DNA of 64,000 nt from Nitrospirota bacterium (lineage in GTDB: Bacteria > Nitrospirota > Thermodesulfovibrionia > UBA6902), in NCBI GenBank assembly GCA_016207885.1, contig JACQZE010000023.1, positions 1 through 64,000 of the forward strand, in the 5' to 3' direction. The notes beneath the pieces are model-generated. The model saw only the letters and a list, made by a program, of their open reading frames with translations, did no database searches and was not told where the DNA came from. The translations under genes were made by a program, and so were the position numbers. This document shows, in pieces, positions 52,057-61,520 of the stretch (position 1 is the first letter of the stretch; each line of letters begins with the position of its first letter).

Positions 52057-54183
52057 TTATCCAATTTTCCTAATCGGCGTCTTCTGAACCAGCCCCAATG
52101 TGATATCTCTCTCTTCGATATCGACCTTCTCCACTCTTACCATGACCTTGTCACCAAGGGTGAAGGTTCGTTTTGAGCGTCTGCCTTTAAGCCTGTATTT
52201 AGCCTCATCAAAGATGTAGTAATCATCACCCATGTCCGAGACATGTATGAAACCGGTTACAAAGTAATCCTGAAGCTGGACTGCCATTCCCTTTGGATTT
52301 ATATTGCTCACCATTCCCTCGTACTCGTTCCCGACCTTGTCCTTCATGAACCATGCCTTCATGGCGCTGACGATCTCCCTCTCCGCTTCCATTGAGGCGC
52401 GCTCGGTCTTTGAGGATTGGAGCGCGATCTCTGCGAGATTTTTTTCAAGGAACTCCCTGCTCTTGTCTGAGAGCTTCTTCTTGTTGACGATCTCCCTGAG
52501 TACCCTGTGCACAACAAGGTCAGGATAGCGCCTTATTGGTGAGGTGAAGTGAGTGTAGCTATTTGAAGCAAGGCCGAAATGCCCGACGTTATCTTTGGAA
52601 TACTTTGCCTGTTTCAGAGAGCGGAGCAGGAGCGTATTGAGGAGCGTCTCCTCGGGCAGCCCTTTTGACGCTTCAAGTATGGCGCGGAATGCCTTGACCC
52701 CTTTTGTCTTTATCTTCAGGCCGAACGCCCTGAGTATCGGCATCAGCTCATCGAGTTTATCTGTGTCAGGCTCTTCATGTATCCTGTAAAGCGACGGCAC
52801 TCCCATCCCCTCAAGATATGATGCCACAGCCTCGTTCGCAGCTATCATAAACTCTTCTATCAACATATGGCTCATGTTGCGTTCCGCCCTGATGATGTCC
52901 TCAGGCGTTCCCTGTATATCAAGCAGGATGTACGGCTCAGGCAGGTCAAAGTCAAGGCTGCCGCGCTGTATCCTCATCTCTTTCAGTATCAGGTAAAGCT
53001 CCTTCATTATCTCAAAGTCCTCAAGCAGATAACCGTATTTTTTCCTCTCATCCGGGTCATTATCCACAAGGATCTTCTTTACAGAGTTATAGGTCATCCT
53101 CTCATTGCTGTTTATGATGCTTGGATAGAATTTCCTCTTTATCAGCCTGCCGTTTCTGTCAATATCCATCTCAGCTGTGAAAGCGAAACGGTCTACCTTC
53201 GGCATAAGGCTGCACAGGTTATTTGACAGCCTTTCAGGAAGCATGGGTATGACGTTCCCGGGGAAGTAGATGCTCGTGCCTCTCTCCCTTGCCTCAAGGT
53301 CGATATCCGTATCCCACGGCACATAGTGGCTGACGTCAGCGATATGCACATAGAGCTTATGGCCTTCAGGGATCTTCTTTATCGATATCGCGTCATCAAA
53401 GTCCTTTGCGTCCTCCCCGTCTATCGTTACGGTAAGAAGGCCTCTGCAGTCTACCCTGTTGTCAGGGCTTAATATCTCGCTGAAGCCCTTTGCCTCTCTT
53501 AGCACATTATCAGGAAATGCGAGCGGCAGTGAACGCTCCTCAATTATCATATCTATCTCGCGGCGCGGCTCATCCACCTCAGGCAGCACCTTCAGCACCT
53601 TTCCTTCAGGCGGCCTTGTGGCTGTCGGGTATGAGGTCAGCTCCACAAGCACGAGGTCTCCGTCTTTAGCCTTGCCCCTGTCCTTCGGCGCAATGAATAC
53701 ATCAAGCGGCAGCCTTCTGCCTTTGGGCTTTACATAGAAGGTGGTCTTTTCGAGATAGAGCCTGCCTATGATATTCTTCTGACCTCTTGCAAGGATCTTT
53801 AATACCGAGCCTTCTCTTCTTATGGAGCTTTCTACCCTTACTACGACACTGTCGCCTGACATGGCGCCGAGCGTCTTTCTGGGCGGTATGAATATATCCT
53901 TTTCACCTGACTTCTCAGGAATCATAAATCCGAACCCGTTCCTGTGAGCCTCAAAGATACCTGTAAGCATGTTCATCTGTTCGGCTATGCCGTAGCATCC
54001 TGTGCGCGTCCTGAATACCTTGCCTGACTGAACAAGGGATTCAAGCGTCTGGCCGAGCTTGCGTACGCCTGATTTATGAGTCCCTAACTGCTTTGCCAGT
54101 TCTTTGAGCTTAAGGGGTTTGGAGGTCTTCTTGCTGAGGTAGTTGAGGATCGATTCGCTGTCTTTTGTATTTTTAGTACTCAT
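52057..54183 (-). CDS. rnr: Ribonuclease R
   Basis: A 708-residue 3'-to-5' exoribonuclease. The order is an N-terminal winged-helix region (KLKELAKQLGTHKSGVRKL), cold-shock domains with GFMIPEKSGEKDIFIPP, the RNB catalytic domain with DGEDAKDFDDAISI (metal-binding Asp residues), and a C-terminal S1 domain ending at GLVQKTPIRKIG. It degrades structured RNA and takes part in mRNA decay. Length is normal for a compact RNase R. Confidence 0.95.
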   Translation of the reverse strand: MSTKNTKDSESILNYLSKKTSKPLKLKELAKQLGTHKSGVRKLGQTLESLVQSGKVFRTRTGCYGIAEQMNMLTGIFEAHRNGFGFMIPEKSGEKDIFIPPRKTLGAMSGDSVVVRVESSIRREGSVLKILARGQKNIIGRLYLEKTTFYVKPKGRRLPLDVFIAPKDRGKAKDGDLVLVELTSYPTATRPPEGKVLKVLPEVDEPRREIDMIIEERSLPLAFPDNVLREAKGFSEILSPDNRVDCRGLLTVTIDGEDAKDFDDAISIKKIPEGHKLYVHIADVSHYVPWDTDIDLEARERGTSIYFPGNVIPMLPERLSNNLCSLMPKVDRFAFTAEMDIDRNGRLIKRKFYPSIINSNERMTYNSVKKILVDNDPDERKKYGYLLEDFEIMKELYLILKEMRIQRGSLDFDLPEPYILLDIQGTPEDIIRAERNMSHMLIEEFMIAANEAVASYLEGMGVPSLYRIHEEPDTDKLDELMPILRAFGLKIKTKGVKAFRAILEASKGLPEETLLNTLLLRSLKQAKYSKDNVGHFGLASNSYTHFTSPIRRYPDLVVHRVLREIVNKKKLSDKSREFLEKNLAEIALQSSKTERASMEAEREIVSAMKAWFMKDKVGNEYEGMVSNINPKGMAVQLQDYFVTGFIHVSDMGDDYYIFDEAKYRLKGRRSKRTFTLGDKVMVRVEKVDIEERDITLGLVQKTPIRKIG

Positions 54184-54270
54184 GTTACTAATGATTATAA
54201 CAGTATCCGGCTGACAAAACTAATCAATATGAGATTATATATAATCTTTCAGTTAAGGTGTATTGAATAA

Positions 54271-54357
54271 TTCCCCTCTTTGAAAAAGAGGGGTTAGGGG
54301 AGATTTTATAGAATGAATTTTAATAATCCCCCCTCGCCCCCCTTTGCCAAAGTGGGG
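54271..54357. repeat. G/C-rich palindromic repeat between uvrA and rnr
   Basis: CCCCTCTTTGAAAAAGAGG and GGTTAGGGGAGATTTT face AATCCCCCCTCGCCCCCC and TTTGCCAAAGTGGGG as imperfect inverted repeats with internal hairpins. It follows uvrA on the minus strand and may also act as a terminator. Confidence 0.7.
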
Positions 54358-54379
54358 TAATAAACCTCAAGGATTATAA

Positions 54380-57121
54380 TCATTTGTGGTTTGTCCTCTT
54401 TAGATGTTCTTTCAGGTATCTGCCGGTATATGATTTTTTCTCTTTTGCAATATCCTCCGGCCTTCCTTCAGCAACTATATAACCGCCTTTCTCCCCGCCC
54501 TCAGGCCCAAGGTCGATTATCCAGTCAGCGCATTTAATTATATCAAGATTATGCTCGACTATGACCACGGTATTGCCTGCGCTGAGGAGGTGGTCGATAA
54601 CTTTAAGGAGTTTTGTGATGTCCTCGGGATGAAGGCCTACAGTGGGCTCATCAAGTATATACAAGTGGTCTGTCATGCTTCCCGCCCCGAGCTCGGCGCA
54701 TATCTTGAGTCGCTGTGATTCGCCTCCTGAGAGCGTTGTGACAGGCTGGCCAAGCCGCAGATAGCCGAGCCCGACCGAAGACATGAGCTCCAGTTTCTTC
54801 AGAAGCGACGGCACACGATTGAAGAACCTGACAGCCTCATCAACCGTGAGGTTCAGCGCCTCATGTATGTTTTTACCGTTATAGGTTATGTTCAATATCT
54901 CAGGACGGAACCTTTTGCCCTTGCACTCTTCGCAGGTTATATAGAGGTCCTCAAAAAAGTACATCTCAAGTTTCTGGTATCCCACGCCCATACACGCATC
55001 GCACCGCCCTTCCTCTGCATTGAACGAGAAGTGCCCCGGCCCGAAGCCGAGATTCTTCGCAGCCTGCTCATCGGCAAATATCTTTCTTATGTGATCGAAC
55101 CCCTTTATATATGTGACCGGATTTGAACGCGGGCTCTTGCCTATGGGCTGCTGGTCTATTATCCTTACACCCTTCAGATGCTCGATGCCTTTGATGGACT
55201 CAAAAGGCTCAGGTGATTCAAAGCTCTCTTTAAATGCATTTGCAAGCGCTCTATATAATGTCCTGTCAATGAGAGTGCTCTTGCCTGAACCGGATACGCC
55301 TGTTACGCAGGTGAACCTCTGAAGCGGTATGCTGATATCGACATTCTTGAGGTTGTTGCCTGACGCATTCTTTATCGTAAGGAAATTGCCGCTGCTCATC
55401 CTCCTGCTCTTGGGCGCAGGTATGATGCCTGTCTCTTTGATATGCGTTGCGGTCAATGTGCCGCTCTTCATAAAGTCTTCCACTGTGCCTGAAAACATCA
55501 GCCTGCCGCCTTTCTCACCACCGCCGGGCCCAAGTTCAACTACCCAGTCAGAGGATTCTATGATCGACTGGTCATGCTCAACAGTGATGACGGTATTTCC
55601 TATTTCAGCAAGCTCTCTCAATATGTCGGCTATCTTCTTTACATCCCGTGCGTGAAGCCCGACTGTTGGTTCATCAAGCACATAGAGCGTGCCTGTGAGT
55701 TTTGATGCGAGCTGGTTTGCGAGGTTGATCCTCTGCGACTCTCCGCCTGAGAGCGTCTTGGTGAGCCGGTTGATGGTAAGATACTCCACGCCAACCCGTA
55801 TAAGAAAGTCGAGCTTCTGCCTGATCTGCCTTAATATCTCACCTGTGACCTCTTCTTCATATTTTGAGAAAGTGAGGCCTGAGATAAATTCCCTCAGGTT
55901 CAGGATCGGCATATCAGATATCTGCGCGATATTGAGCCCGCCGATAGTAAAGGCAAGCGCCTCACGGCTCAGCTTGCTTCCGCCGCAGTTTGCGCATTGA
56001 ACAGCCTCACGGTATCTTGTCAGAAAGACCCTTACATGGAGCTTGTATCTTTTATTCTCAAGCTCGTTGAAGAAATCATTGATACCGTAGAAGTCTTTAC
56101 TGCCTTCAAAGATCAGGGCTTTTGATTCCTGCGGCAGATCTTTATAAGGTATATCAAGCCTGATGCCTGCTTTCTTCGCTTTCTTGGCAAACTGCTCATA
56201 CCACCATATGTAAGACGGCTTGTTCCATGGGTCTATCGCGCCTTCTTCAAGTGATAGGTCTTTGTCAGGGATGATAGAGTCTTCGGAATACTCAAGCGTG
56301 TTGCCGAAGCCTTTACATTTGGGACATGCGCCTAACGGATGGTTGAATGAGAATAGCAGAGGCTGCGGCCGTGCCACTTCGATATCGCATTTATGGCATT
56401 TAAGAGCTGATGAATAGAGCAGGGTTATGTTCTCTTCCTCGCTCTTCACGATCACTATCTTTACATTACTGCTGCCGTGCTGCCATGCGGTCTCGATAGA
56501 ATCAGAGAGCCGCGGCTCAGGTTTTATAATCAGCCGGTCAAGCACGATGTCGAGTGCAGAGTGTTTGGTATTAATTGAAGCGAGCTCTGATATTTCACCG
56601 TCTATCAATACACGATGAAATCCCTCTTTCTGAAGTTCCTGTACCGGACGCTTAGTACTGAAGATTATTAACGCCTTTTCTCCATTATATTTCTCAAGCA
56701 GCTCCTGCACAACTGAAGAGGGCGACCATGACTTAAGCCCATCCCCGCACACAGGGCAGTGAGGCTGCGCGATCTTTGAGAAGAGCAGCCGCAGGTAGTC
56801 GGAGATCTCTGTCATGGTTCCTACGGTGGAGCGGGAGGTCTTTACCGTGTTTCTCTGTTCAAGTGCGATCGCAGGCCTTATGTTCTGAATGCTGTCGACA
56901 TCAGGCCTGTCTAACTTTTCAAGAAAGAGCCTTGCATAGGTGGACAGCGACTCGATAAAACGCCACTGGCCTTCTGCGAATATCGTATCGAACGCAAGGG
57001 ATGATTTTCCCGAGCCTGATATGCCTGTGAACGTGATCAGCTTGTTGTGGGGCAGGGTGAGGCTGATATTCTTCAGGTTGTTCTGCCTCGTCCCTTTGAT
57101 TATCAATTTATCCACTGACAT
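54380..57121 (-). CDS. uvrA: Excinuclease ABC subunit A-like ATPase
   Basis: A 913-residue protein with two ABC modules. Walker A motifs are GISGSGKSSLAFDT (near residue 32) and GVSGSGKSTLIDRT (about 605). ABC signatures are TLSGGESQRINLANQLASK and TLSGGESQRLKICAEL. Zinc-binding Cys pairs are CHKCDIE/CPKCKGFG and CDACMGVG/CEECKGKRF. It detects DNA damage. The N-terminal stretch IALEQRNTVKTSRSTVGTMT differs from the usual ISIEQKTTSHNPRSTVGT, so a UvrA paralogue rather than the main housekeeping copy is possible. It is divergent from the helicase gene. Confidence 0.88.
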   Translation of the reverse strand: MSVDKLIIKGTRQNNLKNISLTLPHNKLITFTGISGSGKSSLAFDTIFAEGQWRFIESLSTYARLFLEKLDRPDVDSIQNIRPAIALEQRNTVKTSRSTVGTMTEISDYLRLLFSKIAQPHCPVCGDGLKSWSPSSVVQELLEKYNGEKALIIFSTKRPVQELQKEGFHRVLIDGEISELASINTKHSALDIVLDRLIIKPEPRLSDSIETAWQHGSSNVKIVIVKSEEENITLLYSSALKCHKCDIEVARPQPLLFSFNHPLGACPKCKGFGNTLEYSEDSIIPDKDLSLEEGAIDPWNKPSYIWWYEQFAKKAKKAGIRLDIPYKDLPQESKALIFEGSKDFYGINDFFNELENKRYKLHVRVFLTRYREAVQCANCGGSKLSREALAFTIGGLNIAQISDMPILNLREFISGLTFSKYEEEVTGEILRQIRQKLDFLIRVGVEYLTINRLTKTLSGGESQRINLANQLASKLTGTLYVLDEPTVGLHARDVKKIADILRELAEIGNTVITVEHDQSIIESSDWVVELGPGGGEKGGRLMFSGTVEDFMKSGTLTATHIKETGIIPAPKSRRMSSGNFLTIKNASGNNLKNVDISIPLQRFTCVTGVSGSGKSTLIDRTLYRALANAFKESFESPEPFESIKGIEHLKGVRIIDQQPIGKSPRSNPVTYIKGFDHIRKIFADEQAAKNLGFGPGHFSFNAEEGRCDACMGVGYQKLEMYFFEDLYITCEECKGKRFRPEILNITYNGKNIHEALNLTVDEAVRFFNRVPSLLKKLELMSSVGLGYLRLGQPVTTLSGGESQRLKICAELGAGSMTDHLYILDEPTVGLHPEDITKLLKVIDHLLSAGNTVVIVEHNLDIIKCADWIIDLGPEGGEKGGYIVAEGRPEDIAKEKKSYTGRYLKEHLKRTNHK

Positions 57122-57271
57122 TCGGATATTTTAGCAGTTAGGGAACGTAAAATCATTTTTCTGCACCGTGTGGCATAATATATCCCGGCTTTGGTTTTCT
57201 ACTGGTAATTAGTTGCAAATCCGGAACCGCACTTATCACGCCTTTCAATCACAATAGGACACAATTAAACA

Positions 57272-59290
57272 ATGGATAAATACATACGCTCTCTCAATCC
57301 CGCGCAGCATGAGGCGGTCACAACTACGGAAGGCCCGCTTCTTGTGCTCGCAGGCGCGGGTTCAGGAAAGACAAGGGTTATAACCGTCAGGGCGGCGTAT
57401 CTTATTCATAAAGGTGTTCCTTCTGATTCTCTCATAGCTGTGACATTTACAAACAGGGCGGCGCGGGAGATGCGCGGGAGGATAACCTCTATCTTAAAGA
57501 AGAGTAAGAAGAAGGCGCCGATAGTTTCAACATTTCATTCCTTCTGCCTGCAGATCCTCAGAAAAGAGATGAAGCATGTCGGCCTGAGGAAGAACTTCAC
57601 CATCTATGACACTTCAGAGCAGGCGAGTTTATTAAAGAACCTTCTCATAGATATCAGCTTGTATGACAAGCAGTTCAAGCCTGAGGTGATACTTGACAGG
57701 ATAGGGAAGCTGAAGAACTCATTCACAGCTCCCGAGGATATGGACAGTTCGGGGCACGATCCGCTCTCGATCATAATGGCAAGGGTATATCCTGAATATC
57801 AGAAAACTCTAAGGGCGATGAATGCGGTTGACTTTGATGACCTGCTCCTTCTTGTGATAAAGCTCTTCAGAGAAGTTCCCGCAGTGCTTGAGGAGTACAG
57901 GGAGAAGTTCAGGTATATCATGGTTGATGAGTATCAGGATACGAACAGGGTGCAGTACACTCTGCTTAAGCAACTTGCAGGCAAGAGAAAGAACCTCTGC
58001 GTGGTGGGTGATGACGACCAGTCGGTATATTCATGGAGGGGCGCGAGCCTCGGCAATATCCTTGATTTCGAAGGTGACTTCAAAGGTACAAAGGTGATCC
58101 GGCTTGAGCAGAACTACCGCTCTATGGGGAATATACTGACAGTTGCAAACAGCGTCATCACTAACAACAGCCGGAGGATGGAGAAATCCCTCTGGACATC
58201 TGAGGGCACAGGCCCTGTGATAAAGATAATAAAGGCGCCTGACGGTGAAGGGGAGGCGCGGATCGTTGTGGGGAAGATACAGGAGCTCATGGAGACCAGA
58301 AAGCTTGATCACAAAGACTTTGCGGTCATATACAGGGCGAACGTCTTTTCAAGGCTCTTTGAAGAGGAGCTGCGCAGAAAGAAGATGCCGTACACTGTGG
58401 TAGGCGGAACGAGCTACTTTGACCGGAAGGAGGTGAAGGATCTCGCGTCCTACATGAAGATCATCCTTAACAAATATGACGATGTGAGCCTTCTGAGGAT
58501 AGCCAATGTTCCGAGAAGGGGCATAGGCATTACATCTATAGGAAAGATGCACGACCATGCCGGAGCGCAGAAGATATCTCTCATGGATGCCTTCATCAAC
58601 GCAAACGGTGTGGAAGAGGTCAATGCAAAGACCGCTGCCAATGCGGCTGCCCTGGCAGATATGCTCAAGCGCTACAGGACAGACTTTTCAAAAGGAAAGG
58701 ATATGGCAAAACTGCTTGCCAGTTTTATAGATGAGATAGGGCTTCACGATCATATAAGAGGCTTCTACAAGACCGATGATGTGGTGGAGAAGCGCATAGA
58801 TAATGTGACCGCATTCATTGAATCGCTCAAGTATTATGAAGAGAATGAAAAGTCGCCGTCACTTCAGGGATTCATAGAGACGCTCGCGCTGGATGACAAG
58901 CCTGAAAAAGAGAAAGAGAACAGCGGCGTCACCCTCGTATCGCTCCACTCTTCAAAAGGGCTCGAATTTCCTGTCGTCTTCATAGTCGGGGTTGAGCAGG
59001 ATATGCTGCCGCACAGCAAATCGATTGATGAACCGGGCGGGCTTGAGGAGGAGCGGAGGCTGATGTATGTCGGCATCACAAGGGCGATGAAGGAGCTCTT
59101 TCTCACCTACACGGCATACAGAATAAAATACGGCACAAAGACCCTGAGCATGCCGTCCCAGTTCATCGCGGAGATGCCTGATAAGATTATCGAGCATATC
59201 GGGATTGAAGGTGAGGGTGAAGAGATGGATGCTGAGGAGATAGATATTAAGGCTGACTATGACAGGATTATGGGGATACTTAATGGGTGA
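57272..59290 (+). CDS. UvrD/PcrA/Rep family DNA helicase
   Basis: A 672-residue superfamily-1 helicase. Motif Ia Walker A is LAGAGSGKTRVITV, motif II is VDEYQDTNRVQ, motif IV has LEQNYRS, motif V is TLVSLHSSKGLEFPVVF and motif VI is RRLMYVGITRAMKELF. These unwind DNA 3' to 5' during repair and replication restart. Which subfamily (PcrA, UvrD or Rep) cannot be fixed by eye; PcrA-like proteins are often about 700-740 residues and this is a bit shorter. It is divergent from uvrA. Confidence 0.9.
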   Translation: MDKYIRSLNPAQHEAVTTTEGPLLVLAGAGSGKTRVITVRAAYLIHKGVPSDSLIAVTFTNRAAREMRGRITSILKKSKKKAPIVSTFHSFCLQILRKEMKHVGLRKNFTIYDTSEQASLLKNLLIDISLYDKQFKPEVILDRIGKLKNSFTAPEDMDSSGHDPLSIIMARVYPEYQKTLRAMNAVDFDDLLLLVIKLFREVPAVLEEYREKFRYIMVDEYQDTNRVQYTLLKQLAGKRKNLCVVGDDDQSVYSWRGASLGNILDFEGDFKGTKVIRLEQNYRSMGNILTVANSVITNNSRRMEKSLWTSEGTGPVIKIIKAPDGEGEARIVVGKIQELMETRKLDHKDFAVIYRANVFSRLFEEELRRKKMPYTVVGGTSYFDRKEVKDLASYMKIILNKYDDVSLLRIANVPRRGIGITSIGKMHDHAGAQKISLMDAFINANGVEEVNAKTAANAAALADMLKRYRTDFSKGKDMAKLLASFIDEIGLHDHIRGFYKTDDVVEKRIDNVTAFIESLKYYEENEKSPSLQGFIETLALDDKPEKEKENSGVTLVSLHSSKGLEFPVVFIVGVEQDMLPHSKSIDEPGGLEEERRLMYVGITRAMKELFLTYTAYRIKYGTKTLSMPSQFIAEMPDKIIEHIGIEGEGEEMDAEEIDIKADYDRIMGILNG

Positions 59291-59301
59291 GATGTAGGGG
59301 G

Positions 59302-60180
59302 TTAAAATGAGGCAGTTATTTTTCTTGCAATTCTTCTTTTCTTCGATAATTCGCCAGCAACTACAGAAGAAAGAATATTATTAAATTTATTAAAACTTTC
59401 TTCTGAAAGCATTATATTAGCTTCCTGACTAATATCTCTCAGTTCTGTTTCATGATTGCAATATTTAGAAAGAATGGCATTAAAAAGTAGTGGCCCACTT
59501 ACTTTACGATCTTTAAAGATTGGTTCTTCAAATCGCATTTCTTTAATCTTTTCTATGTCAGATTTATTACGTTTGAATTGCTCTTGGTTATTATTCCATG
59601 TTTGCTCAAGACTTACTACCAATTTATTGTTCTCTTCTTTTAAAATAAGTAGTATGAATGGCGAGTTAGCATGCGAAGTTAAGCTTGTGCCTTCAAACTT
59701 GTCATAAAAATCTTTAAAATAGCCGTCGTTATAAAATGCTCCAGGCTCTTTTCTCTCCTCGCCACTACAAACTTCTCCGATATGGACTAACTGATTTTCT
59801 CTCAAGGTAAAAACATGATCAATATTGTTACACCATGCATTCCCCCCACACGAATCTGAACGTACAAATAAAAAGTTATCTTTCCAGCCCACTGTCTTTT
59901 TTAATTCAGCTGTTGCTGAATCAATATCTCTGTCAAAAATACACGTAGAGAGTTCGTATTTAGTTTTATCATGGGTAACATAAATATACAATTCGTTGTC
60001 TACATCGGATATATCCATGCCATCATATTTAATAAGATCAGCTGTTACCTCTACTTCTCCTGAAAGAATTTGATATGACTTAAGAACTGAATAGCTATTT
60101 GATATTGAATTACCGAATAAAGTGTTTTGAGGCAAAATCAAAATAGTAATAATTATGAATAAAATATTAATTGTTTTCAT
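59302..60180 (-). CDS. Hypothetical exported protein
   Basis: A 292-residue protein with a signal peptide (about 1-22, hydrophobic NILFIIITILILPQ). It has four or five cysteines in the middle part (STCIFD, DSCGGNAWCNN and EVCSGEE), possibly disulfide-bonded. I recognise no family. Its codon choice is AT-rich compared with the helicase next to it, so it belongs to the accessory segment between pcrA and rho. Converges with the helicase gene, 11 bases apart. Confidence 0.65.
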   Translation of the reverse strand: MKTINILFIIITILILPQNTLFGNSISNSYSVLKSYQILSGEVEVTADLIKYDGMDISDVDNELYIYVTHDKTKYELSTCIFDRDIDSATAELKKTVGWKDNFLFVRSDSCGGNAWCNNIDHVFTLRENQLVHIGEVCSGEERKEPGAFYNDGYFKDFYDKFEGTSLTSHANSPFILLILKEENNKLVVSLEQTWNNNQEQFKRNKSDIEKIKEMRFEEPIFKDRKVSGPLLFNAILSKYCNHETELRDISQEANIMLSEESFNKFNNILSSVVAGELSKKRRIARKITASF

Positions 60181-60198
60181 TGTCTTGTTGAGCGTTTC

Positions 60199-60372
60199 CT
60201 AAGATGCTTTTAAGATTGCGTGATGCTTGACGGATAATGACACAACTTTTTGCCCGCTTCGTTTTTCTTGTTTCTTCAGGTCAAGATATATTGCGTTTAA
60301 ATCGTACTCGAATTTTGCCGCGTGTTCCTCACGCGCTTTTCTCGTTTCTTCTACTATCTTGTCTTTCCACAT
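60199..60372 (-). CDS. Small hypothetical protein (57 residues)
   Basis: Frame MWKDKIVEETRKAREEHAAK continues with FEYDLNAIYLDLKKQEKRSG and QKVVSLSVKHHAILKAS. The start has GGGGGGA eight bases upstream and a sigma-70-like promoter 57 bases upstream. The pattern VEE.RK.REEHAAKF.YDL.AI..DL..QEK.SG.KVVSL is one I have seen in many small uncharacterised bacterial proteins, often near toxin-antitoxin genes; no function is known to me. It is the first gene downstream of the direct repeat copy A. Confidence 0.65.
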   Translation of the reverse strand: MWKDKIVEETRKAREEHAAKFEYDLNAIYLDLKKQEKRSGQKVVSLSVKHHAILKAS

Positions 60373-60410
60373 TTCATTTATCCCCCCATATCATAGGCAT
60401 CAACGCACCG

Positions 60411-60490
60411 TATTTTCTGGATAAGATAATTATATGAGAGGGTTGAATAAAATACAACCATAAAATGTGAATGACTTCTATTGTAAAATC
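60411..60490 (-). promoter_or_regulatory. Direct repeat copy A with sigma-70 promoter
   Basis: Minus strand TTGTAT (60457-60452) and TATAAT (60434-60429) are 17 bases apart, upstream of the 57-residue gene. The whole 80-base stretch is about 85% the same as 62047-62127, including the hexamers. Confidence 0.75.
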
Positions 60491-60499
60491 CCCGCCAGT

Positions 60500-61057
60500 C
60501 TACCGGCGAACAGGCTTGCTTGAGTTTTTAAGTATTTCAAGAAAGGACTTAATCTTCTCACCGTTGTTTTCAGTTTTAGCCCATCTTTTTATCTCTTTTA
60601 TATCTATCTCTTGTGATGCAGCAACCATAACAGCCTGTTCAAGAGATTCTTTGTCATCCCAATGGATGTAGGCGGCTAACCTGTCTTTTACGCAGTCTGT
60701 CGGGGTTAGGATATTTATTGAACCTGCGTCAGATGAGATCGTGTTGAAGTTTTTAATTGGCTCGTTCCCTATCGCAACTGGCGGCGCCAGAAATTCCAGA
60801 AAGAATTTAGAGTCAGGATGGCGGTAGTACTTTTTCTTGTCATACATAAATCCTATTTCTTCCAGAGCGGATTTGATCTTTTTATTCGATTCATGGGTGA
60901 TAAGATCCAGGTCGTATGACATGTATCGGTTTTCTGAATATATAGAGACGCAAGCTCCTCCGACAAGTACGGCGCATATATCATGGCTGGATAAATGAGC
61001 GCCGATCATTTCTGCTAATTCTTTGATCGTGATTTTCTTAAGATTGATCTTCTTCAT
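60500..61057 (-). CDS. Nucleotidyltransferase-fold protein, toxin candidate
   Basis: A 185-residue protein with the nucleotidyltransferase motif GGACVSIYSENRYMSYDLDLI: a GG pair, then Ser and the DxD metal-binding acidic residues (about residues 31-52). Proteins of this fold paired with a DNA-binding partner occur in AbiE/MenT-type toxin-antitoxin systems, which transfer nucleotides to target RNA. Here the upstream partner is a winged-helix protein whose stop codon abuts this start. A toxin role is inferred from context, not proven by the sequence. Confidence 0.65.
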   Translation of the reverse strand: MKKINLKKITIKELAEMIGAHLSSHDICAVLVGGACVSIYSENRYMSYDLDLITHESNKKIKSALEEIGFMYDKKKYYRHPDSKFFLEFLAPPVAIGNEPIKNFNTISSDAGSINILTPTDCVKDRLAAYIHWDDKESLEQAVMVAASQEIDIKEIKRWAKTENNGEKIKSFLEILKNSSKPVRR

Positions 61058-61392
61058 TACAGGGGCTTGCCTGTTCTCCTCGGCCTTGTACGGCTTACTG
61101 GTTCGTAGTATTTCTCTTTTATATCTTTTGGAAGAAATTCATATGCCTTTTGTATTAATTGTTTTAATTCCTGCAAGAATGGGTATCTAGGGTTGAATTG
61201 AAAAATACGGGTGCTGCCTTCTTTAAAACTGACCAGAATGTTCGCCTTTTCCAGTTTTTGCAAAGTGGTCTGAAATCCGAACAGGGCTGTCCCGAAGTGG
61301 TCAGCCAGTTGCTTTGCGTAACATTTCTCACTAAGAAGGATGGTGAACAGTATCCGTTCTGTATTTTGATTTCCAAATAATATCTCAAGCAT
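61057..61392 (-). CDS. Winged-helix regulator, antitoxin candidate
   Basis: A 111-residue protein (MLEILFGNQNTERILFTILL) with an apparent winged helix: helix AKQLADHFGTALFGFQTTLQKLE and the wing ILVSFKEGSTRIFQFNPRYPF. I chose the start at 61392 over 61410, because AGGAG lies eight bases upstream and the 61410 start lies inside the palindrome. It is first in a two-gene unit with the nucleotidyltransferase-fold gene, and the palindromes before it suggest it represses itself. Confidence 0.7.
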   Translation of the reverse strand: MLEILFGNQNTERILFTILLSEKCYAKQLADHFGTALFGFQTTLQKLEKANILVSFKEGSTRIFQFNPRYPFLQELKQLIQKAYEFLPKDIKEKYYEPVSRTRPRRTGKPL

Positions 61393-61403
61393 GATCTCAG
61401 CTC

Positions 61404-61443
61404 CTACCAATTATATTGGTTATAGTACCACAATAATTGGTAG
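61404..61443 (-). promoter_or_regulatory. Inverted-repeat operator of the winged-helix gene
   Basis: CTACCAATTAT (61404-61414) and ATAATTGGTAG (61433-61443) form an 11-bp perfect inverted repeat, and ACCAATTATATTGGT (61406-61420) is a second palindrome inside. They lie between the promoter and the start of the winged-helix gene, where a repressor would block transcription. Confidence 0.7.
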
Positions 61444-61452
61444 CATGCAAGG

Positions 61453-61481
61453 TTTATATAGAATTCATAAGAACGCATCAA
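61453..61481 (-). promoter_or_regulatory. Predicted sigma-70 promoter of the winged-helix gene
   Basis: Minus strand TTGATG (61481-61476) and TATAAA (61458-61453) are 17 bases apart. The transcription start would fall just before the inverted-repeat operator. Confidence 0.6.
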
Positions 61482-61520
61482 TCAGCTACCGCATTTTTTG
61501 CGTTAGGATGGATTGCCTTG

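Noticed and set aside
61393-61410. Upstream start for the winged-helix gene
   Set aside because: It lies within the palindromic operator and lacks a ribosome binding site; the ATG at 61392 has AGGAG upstream.
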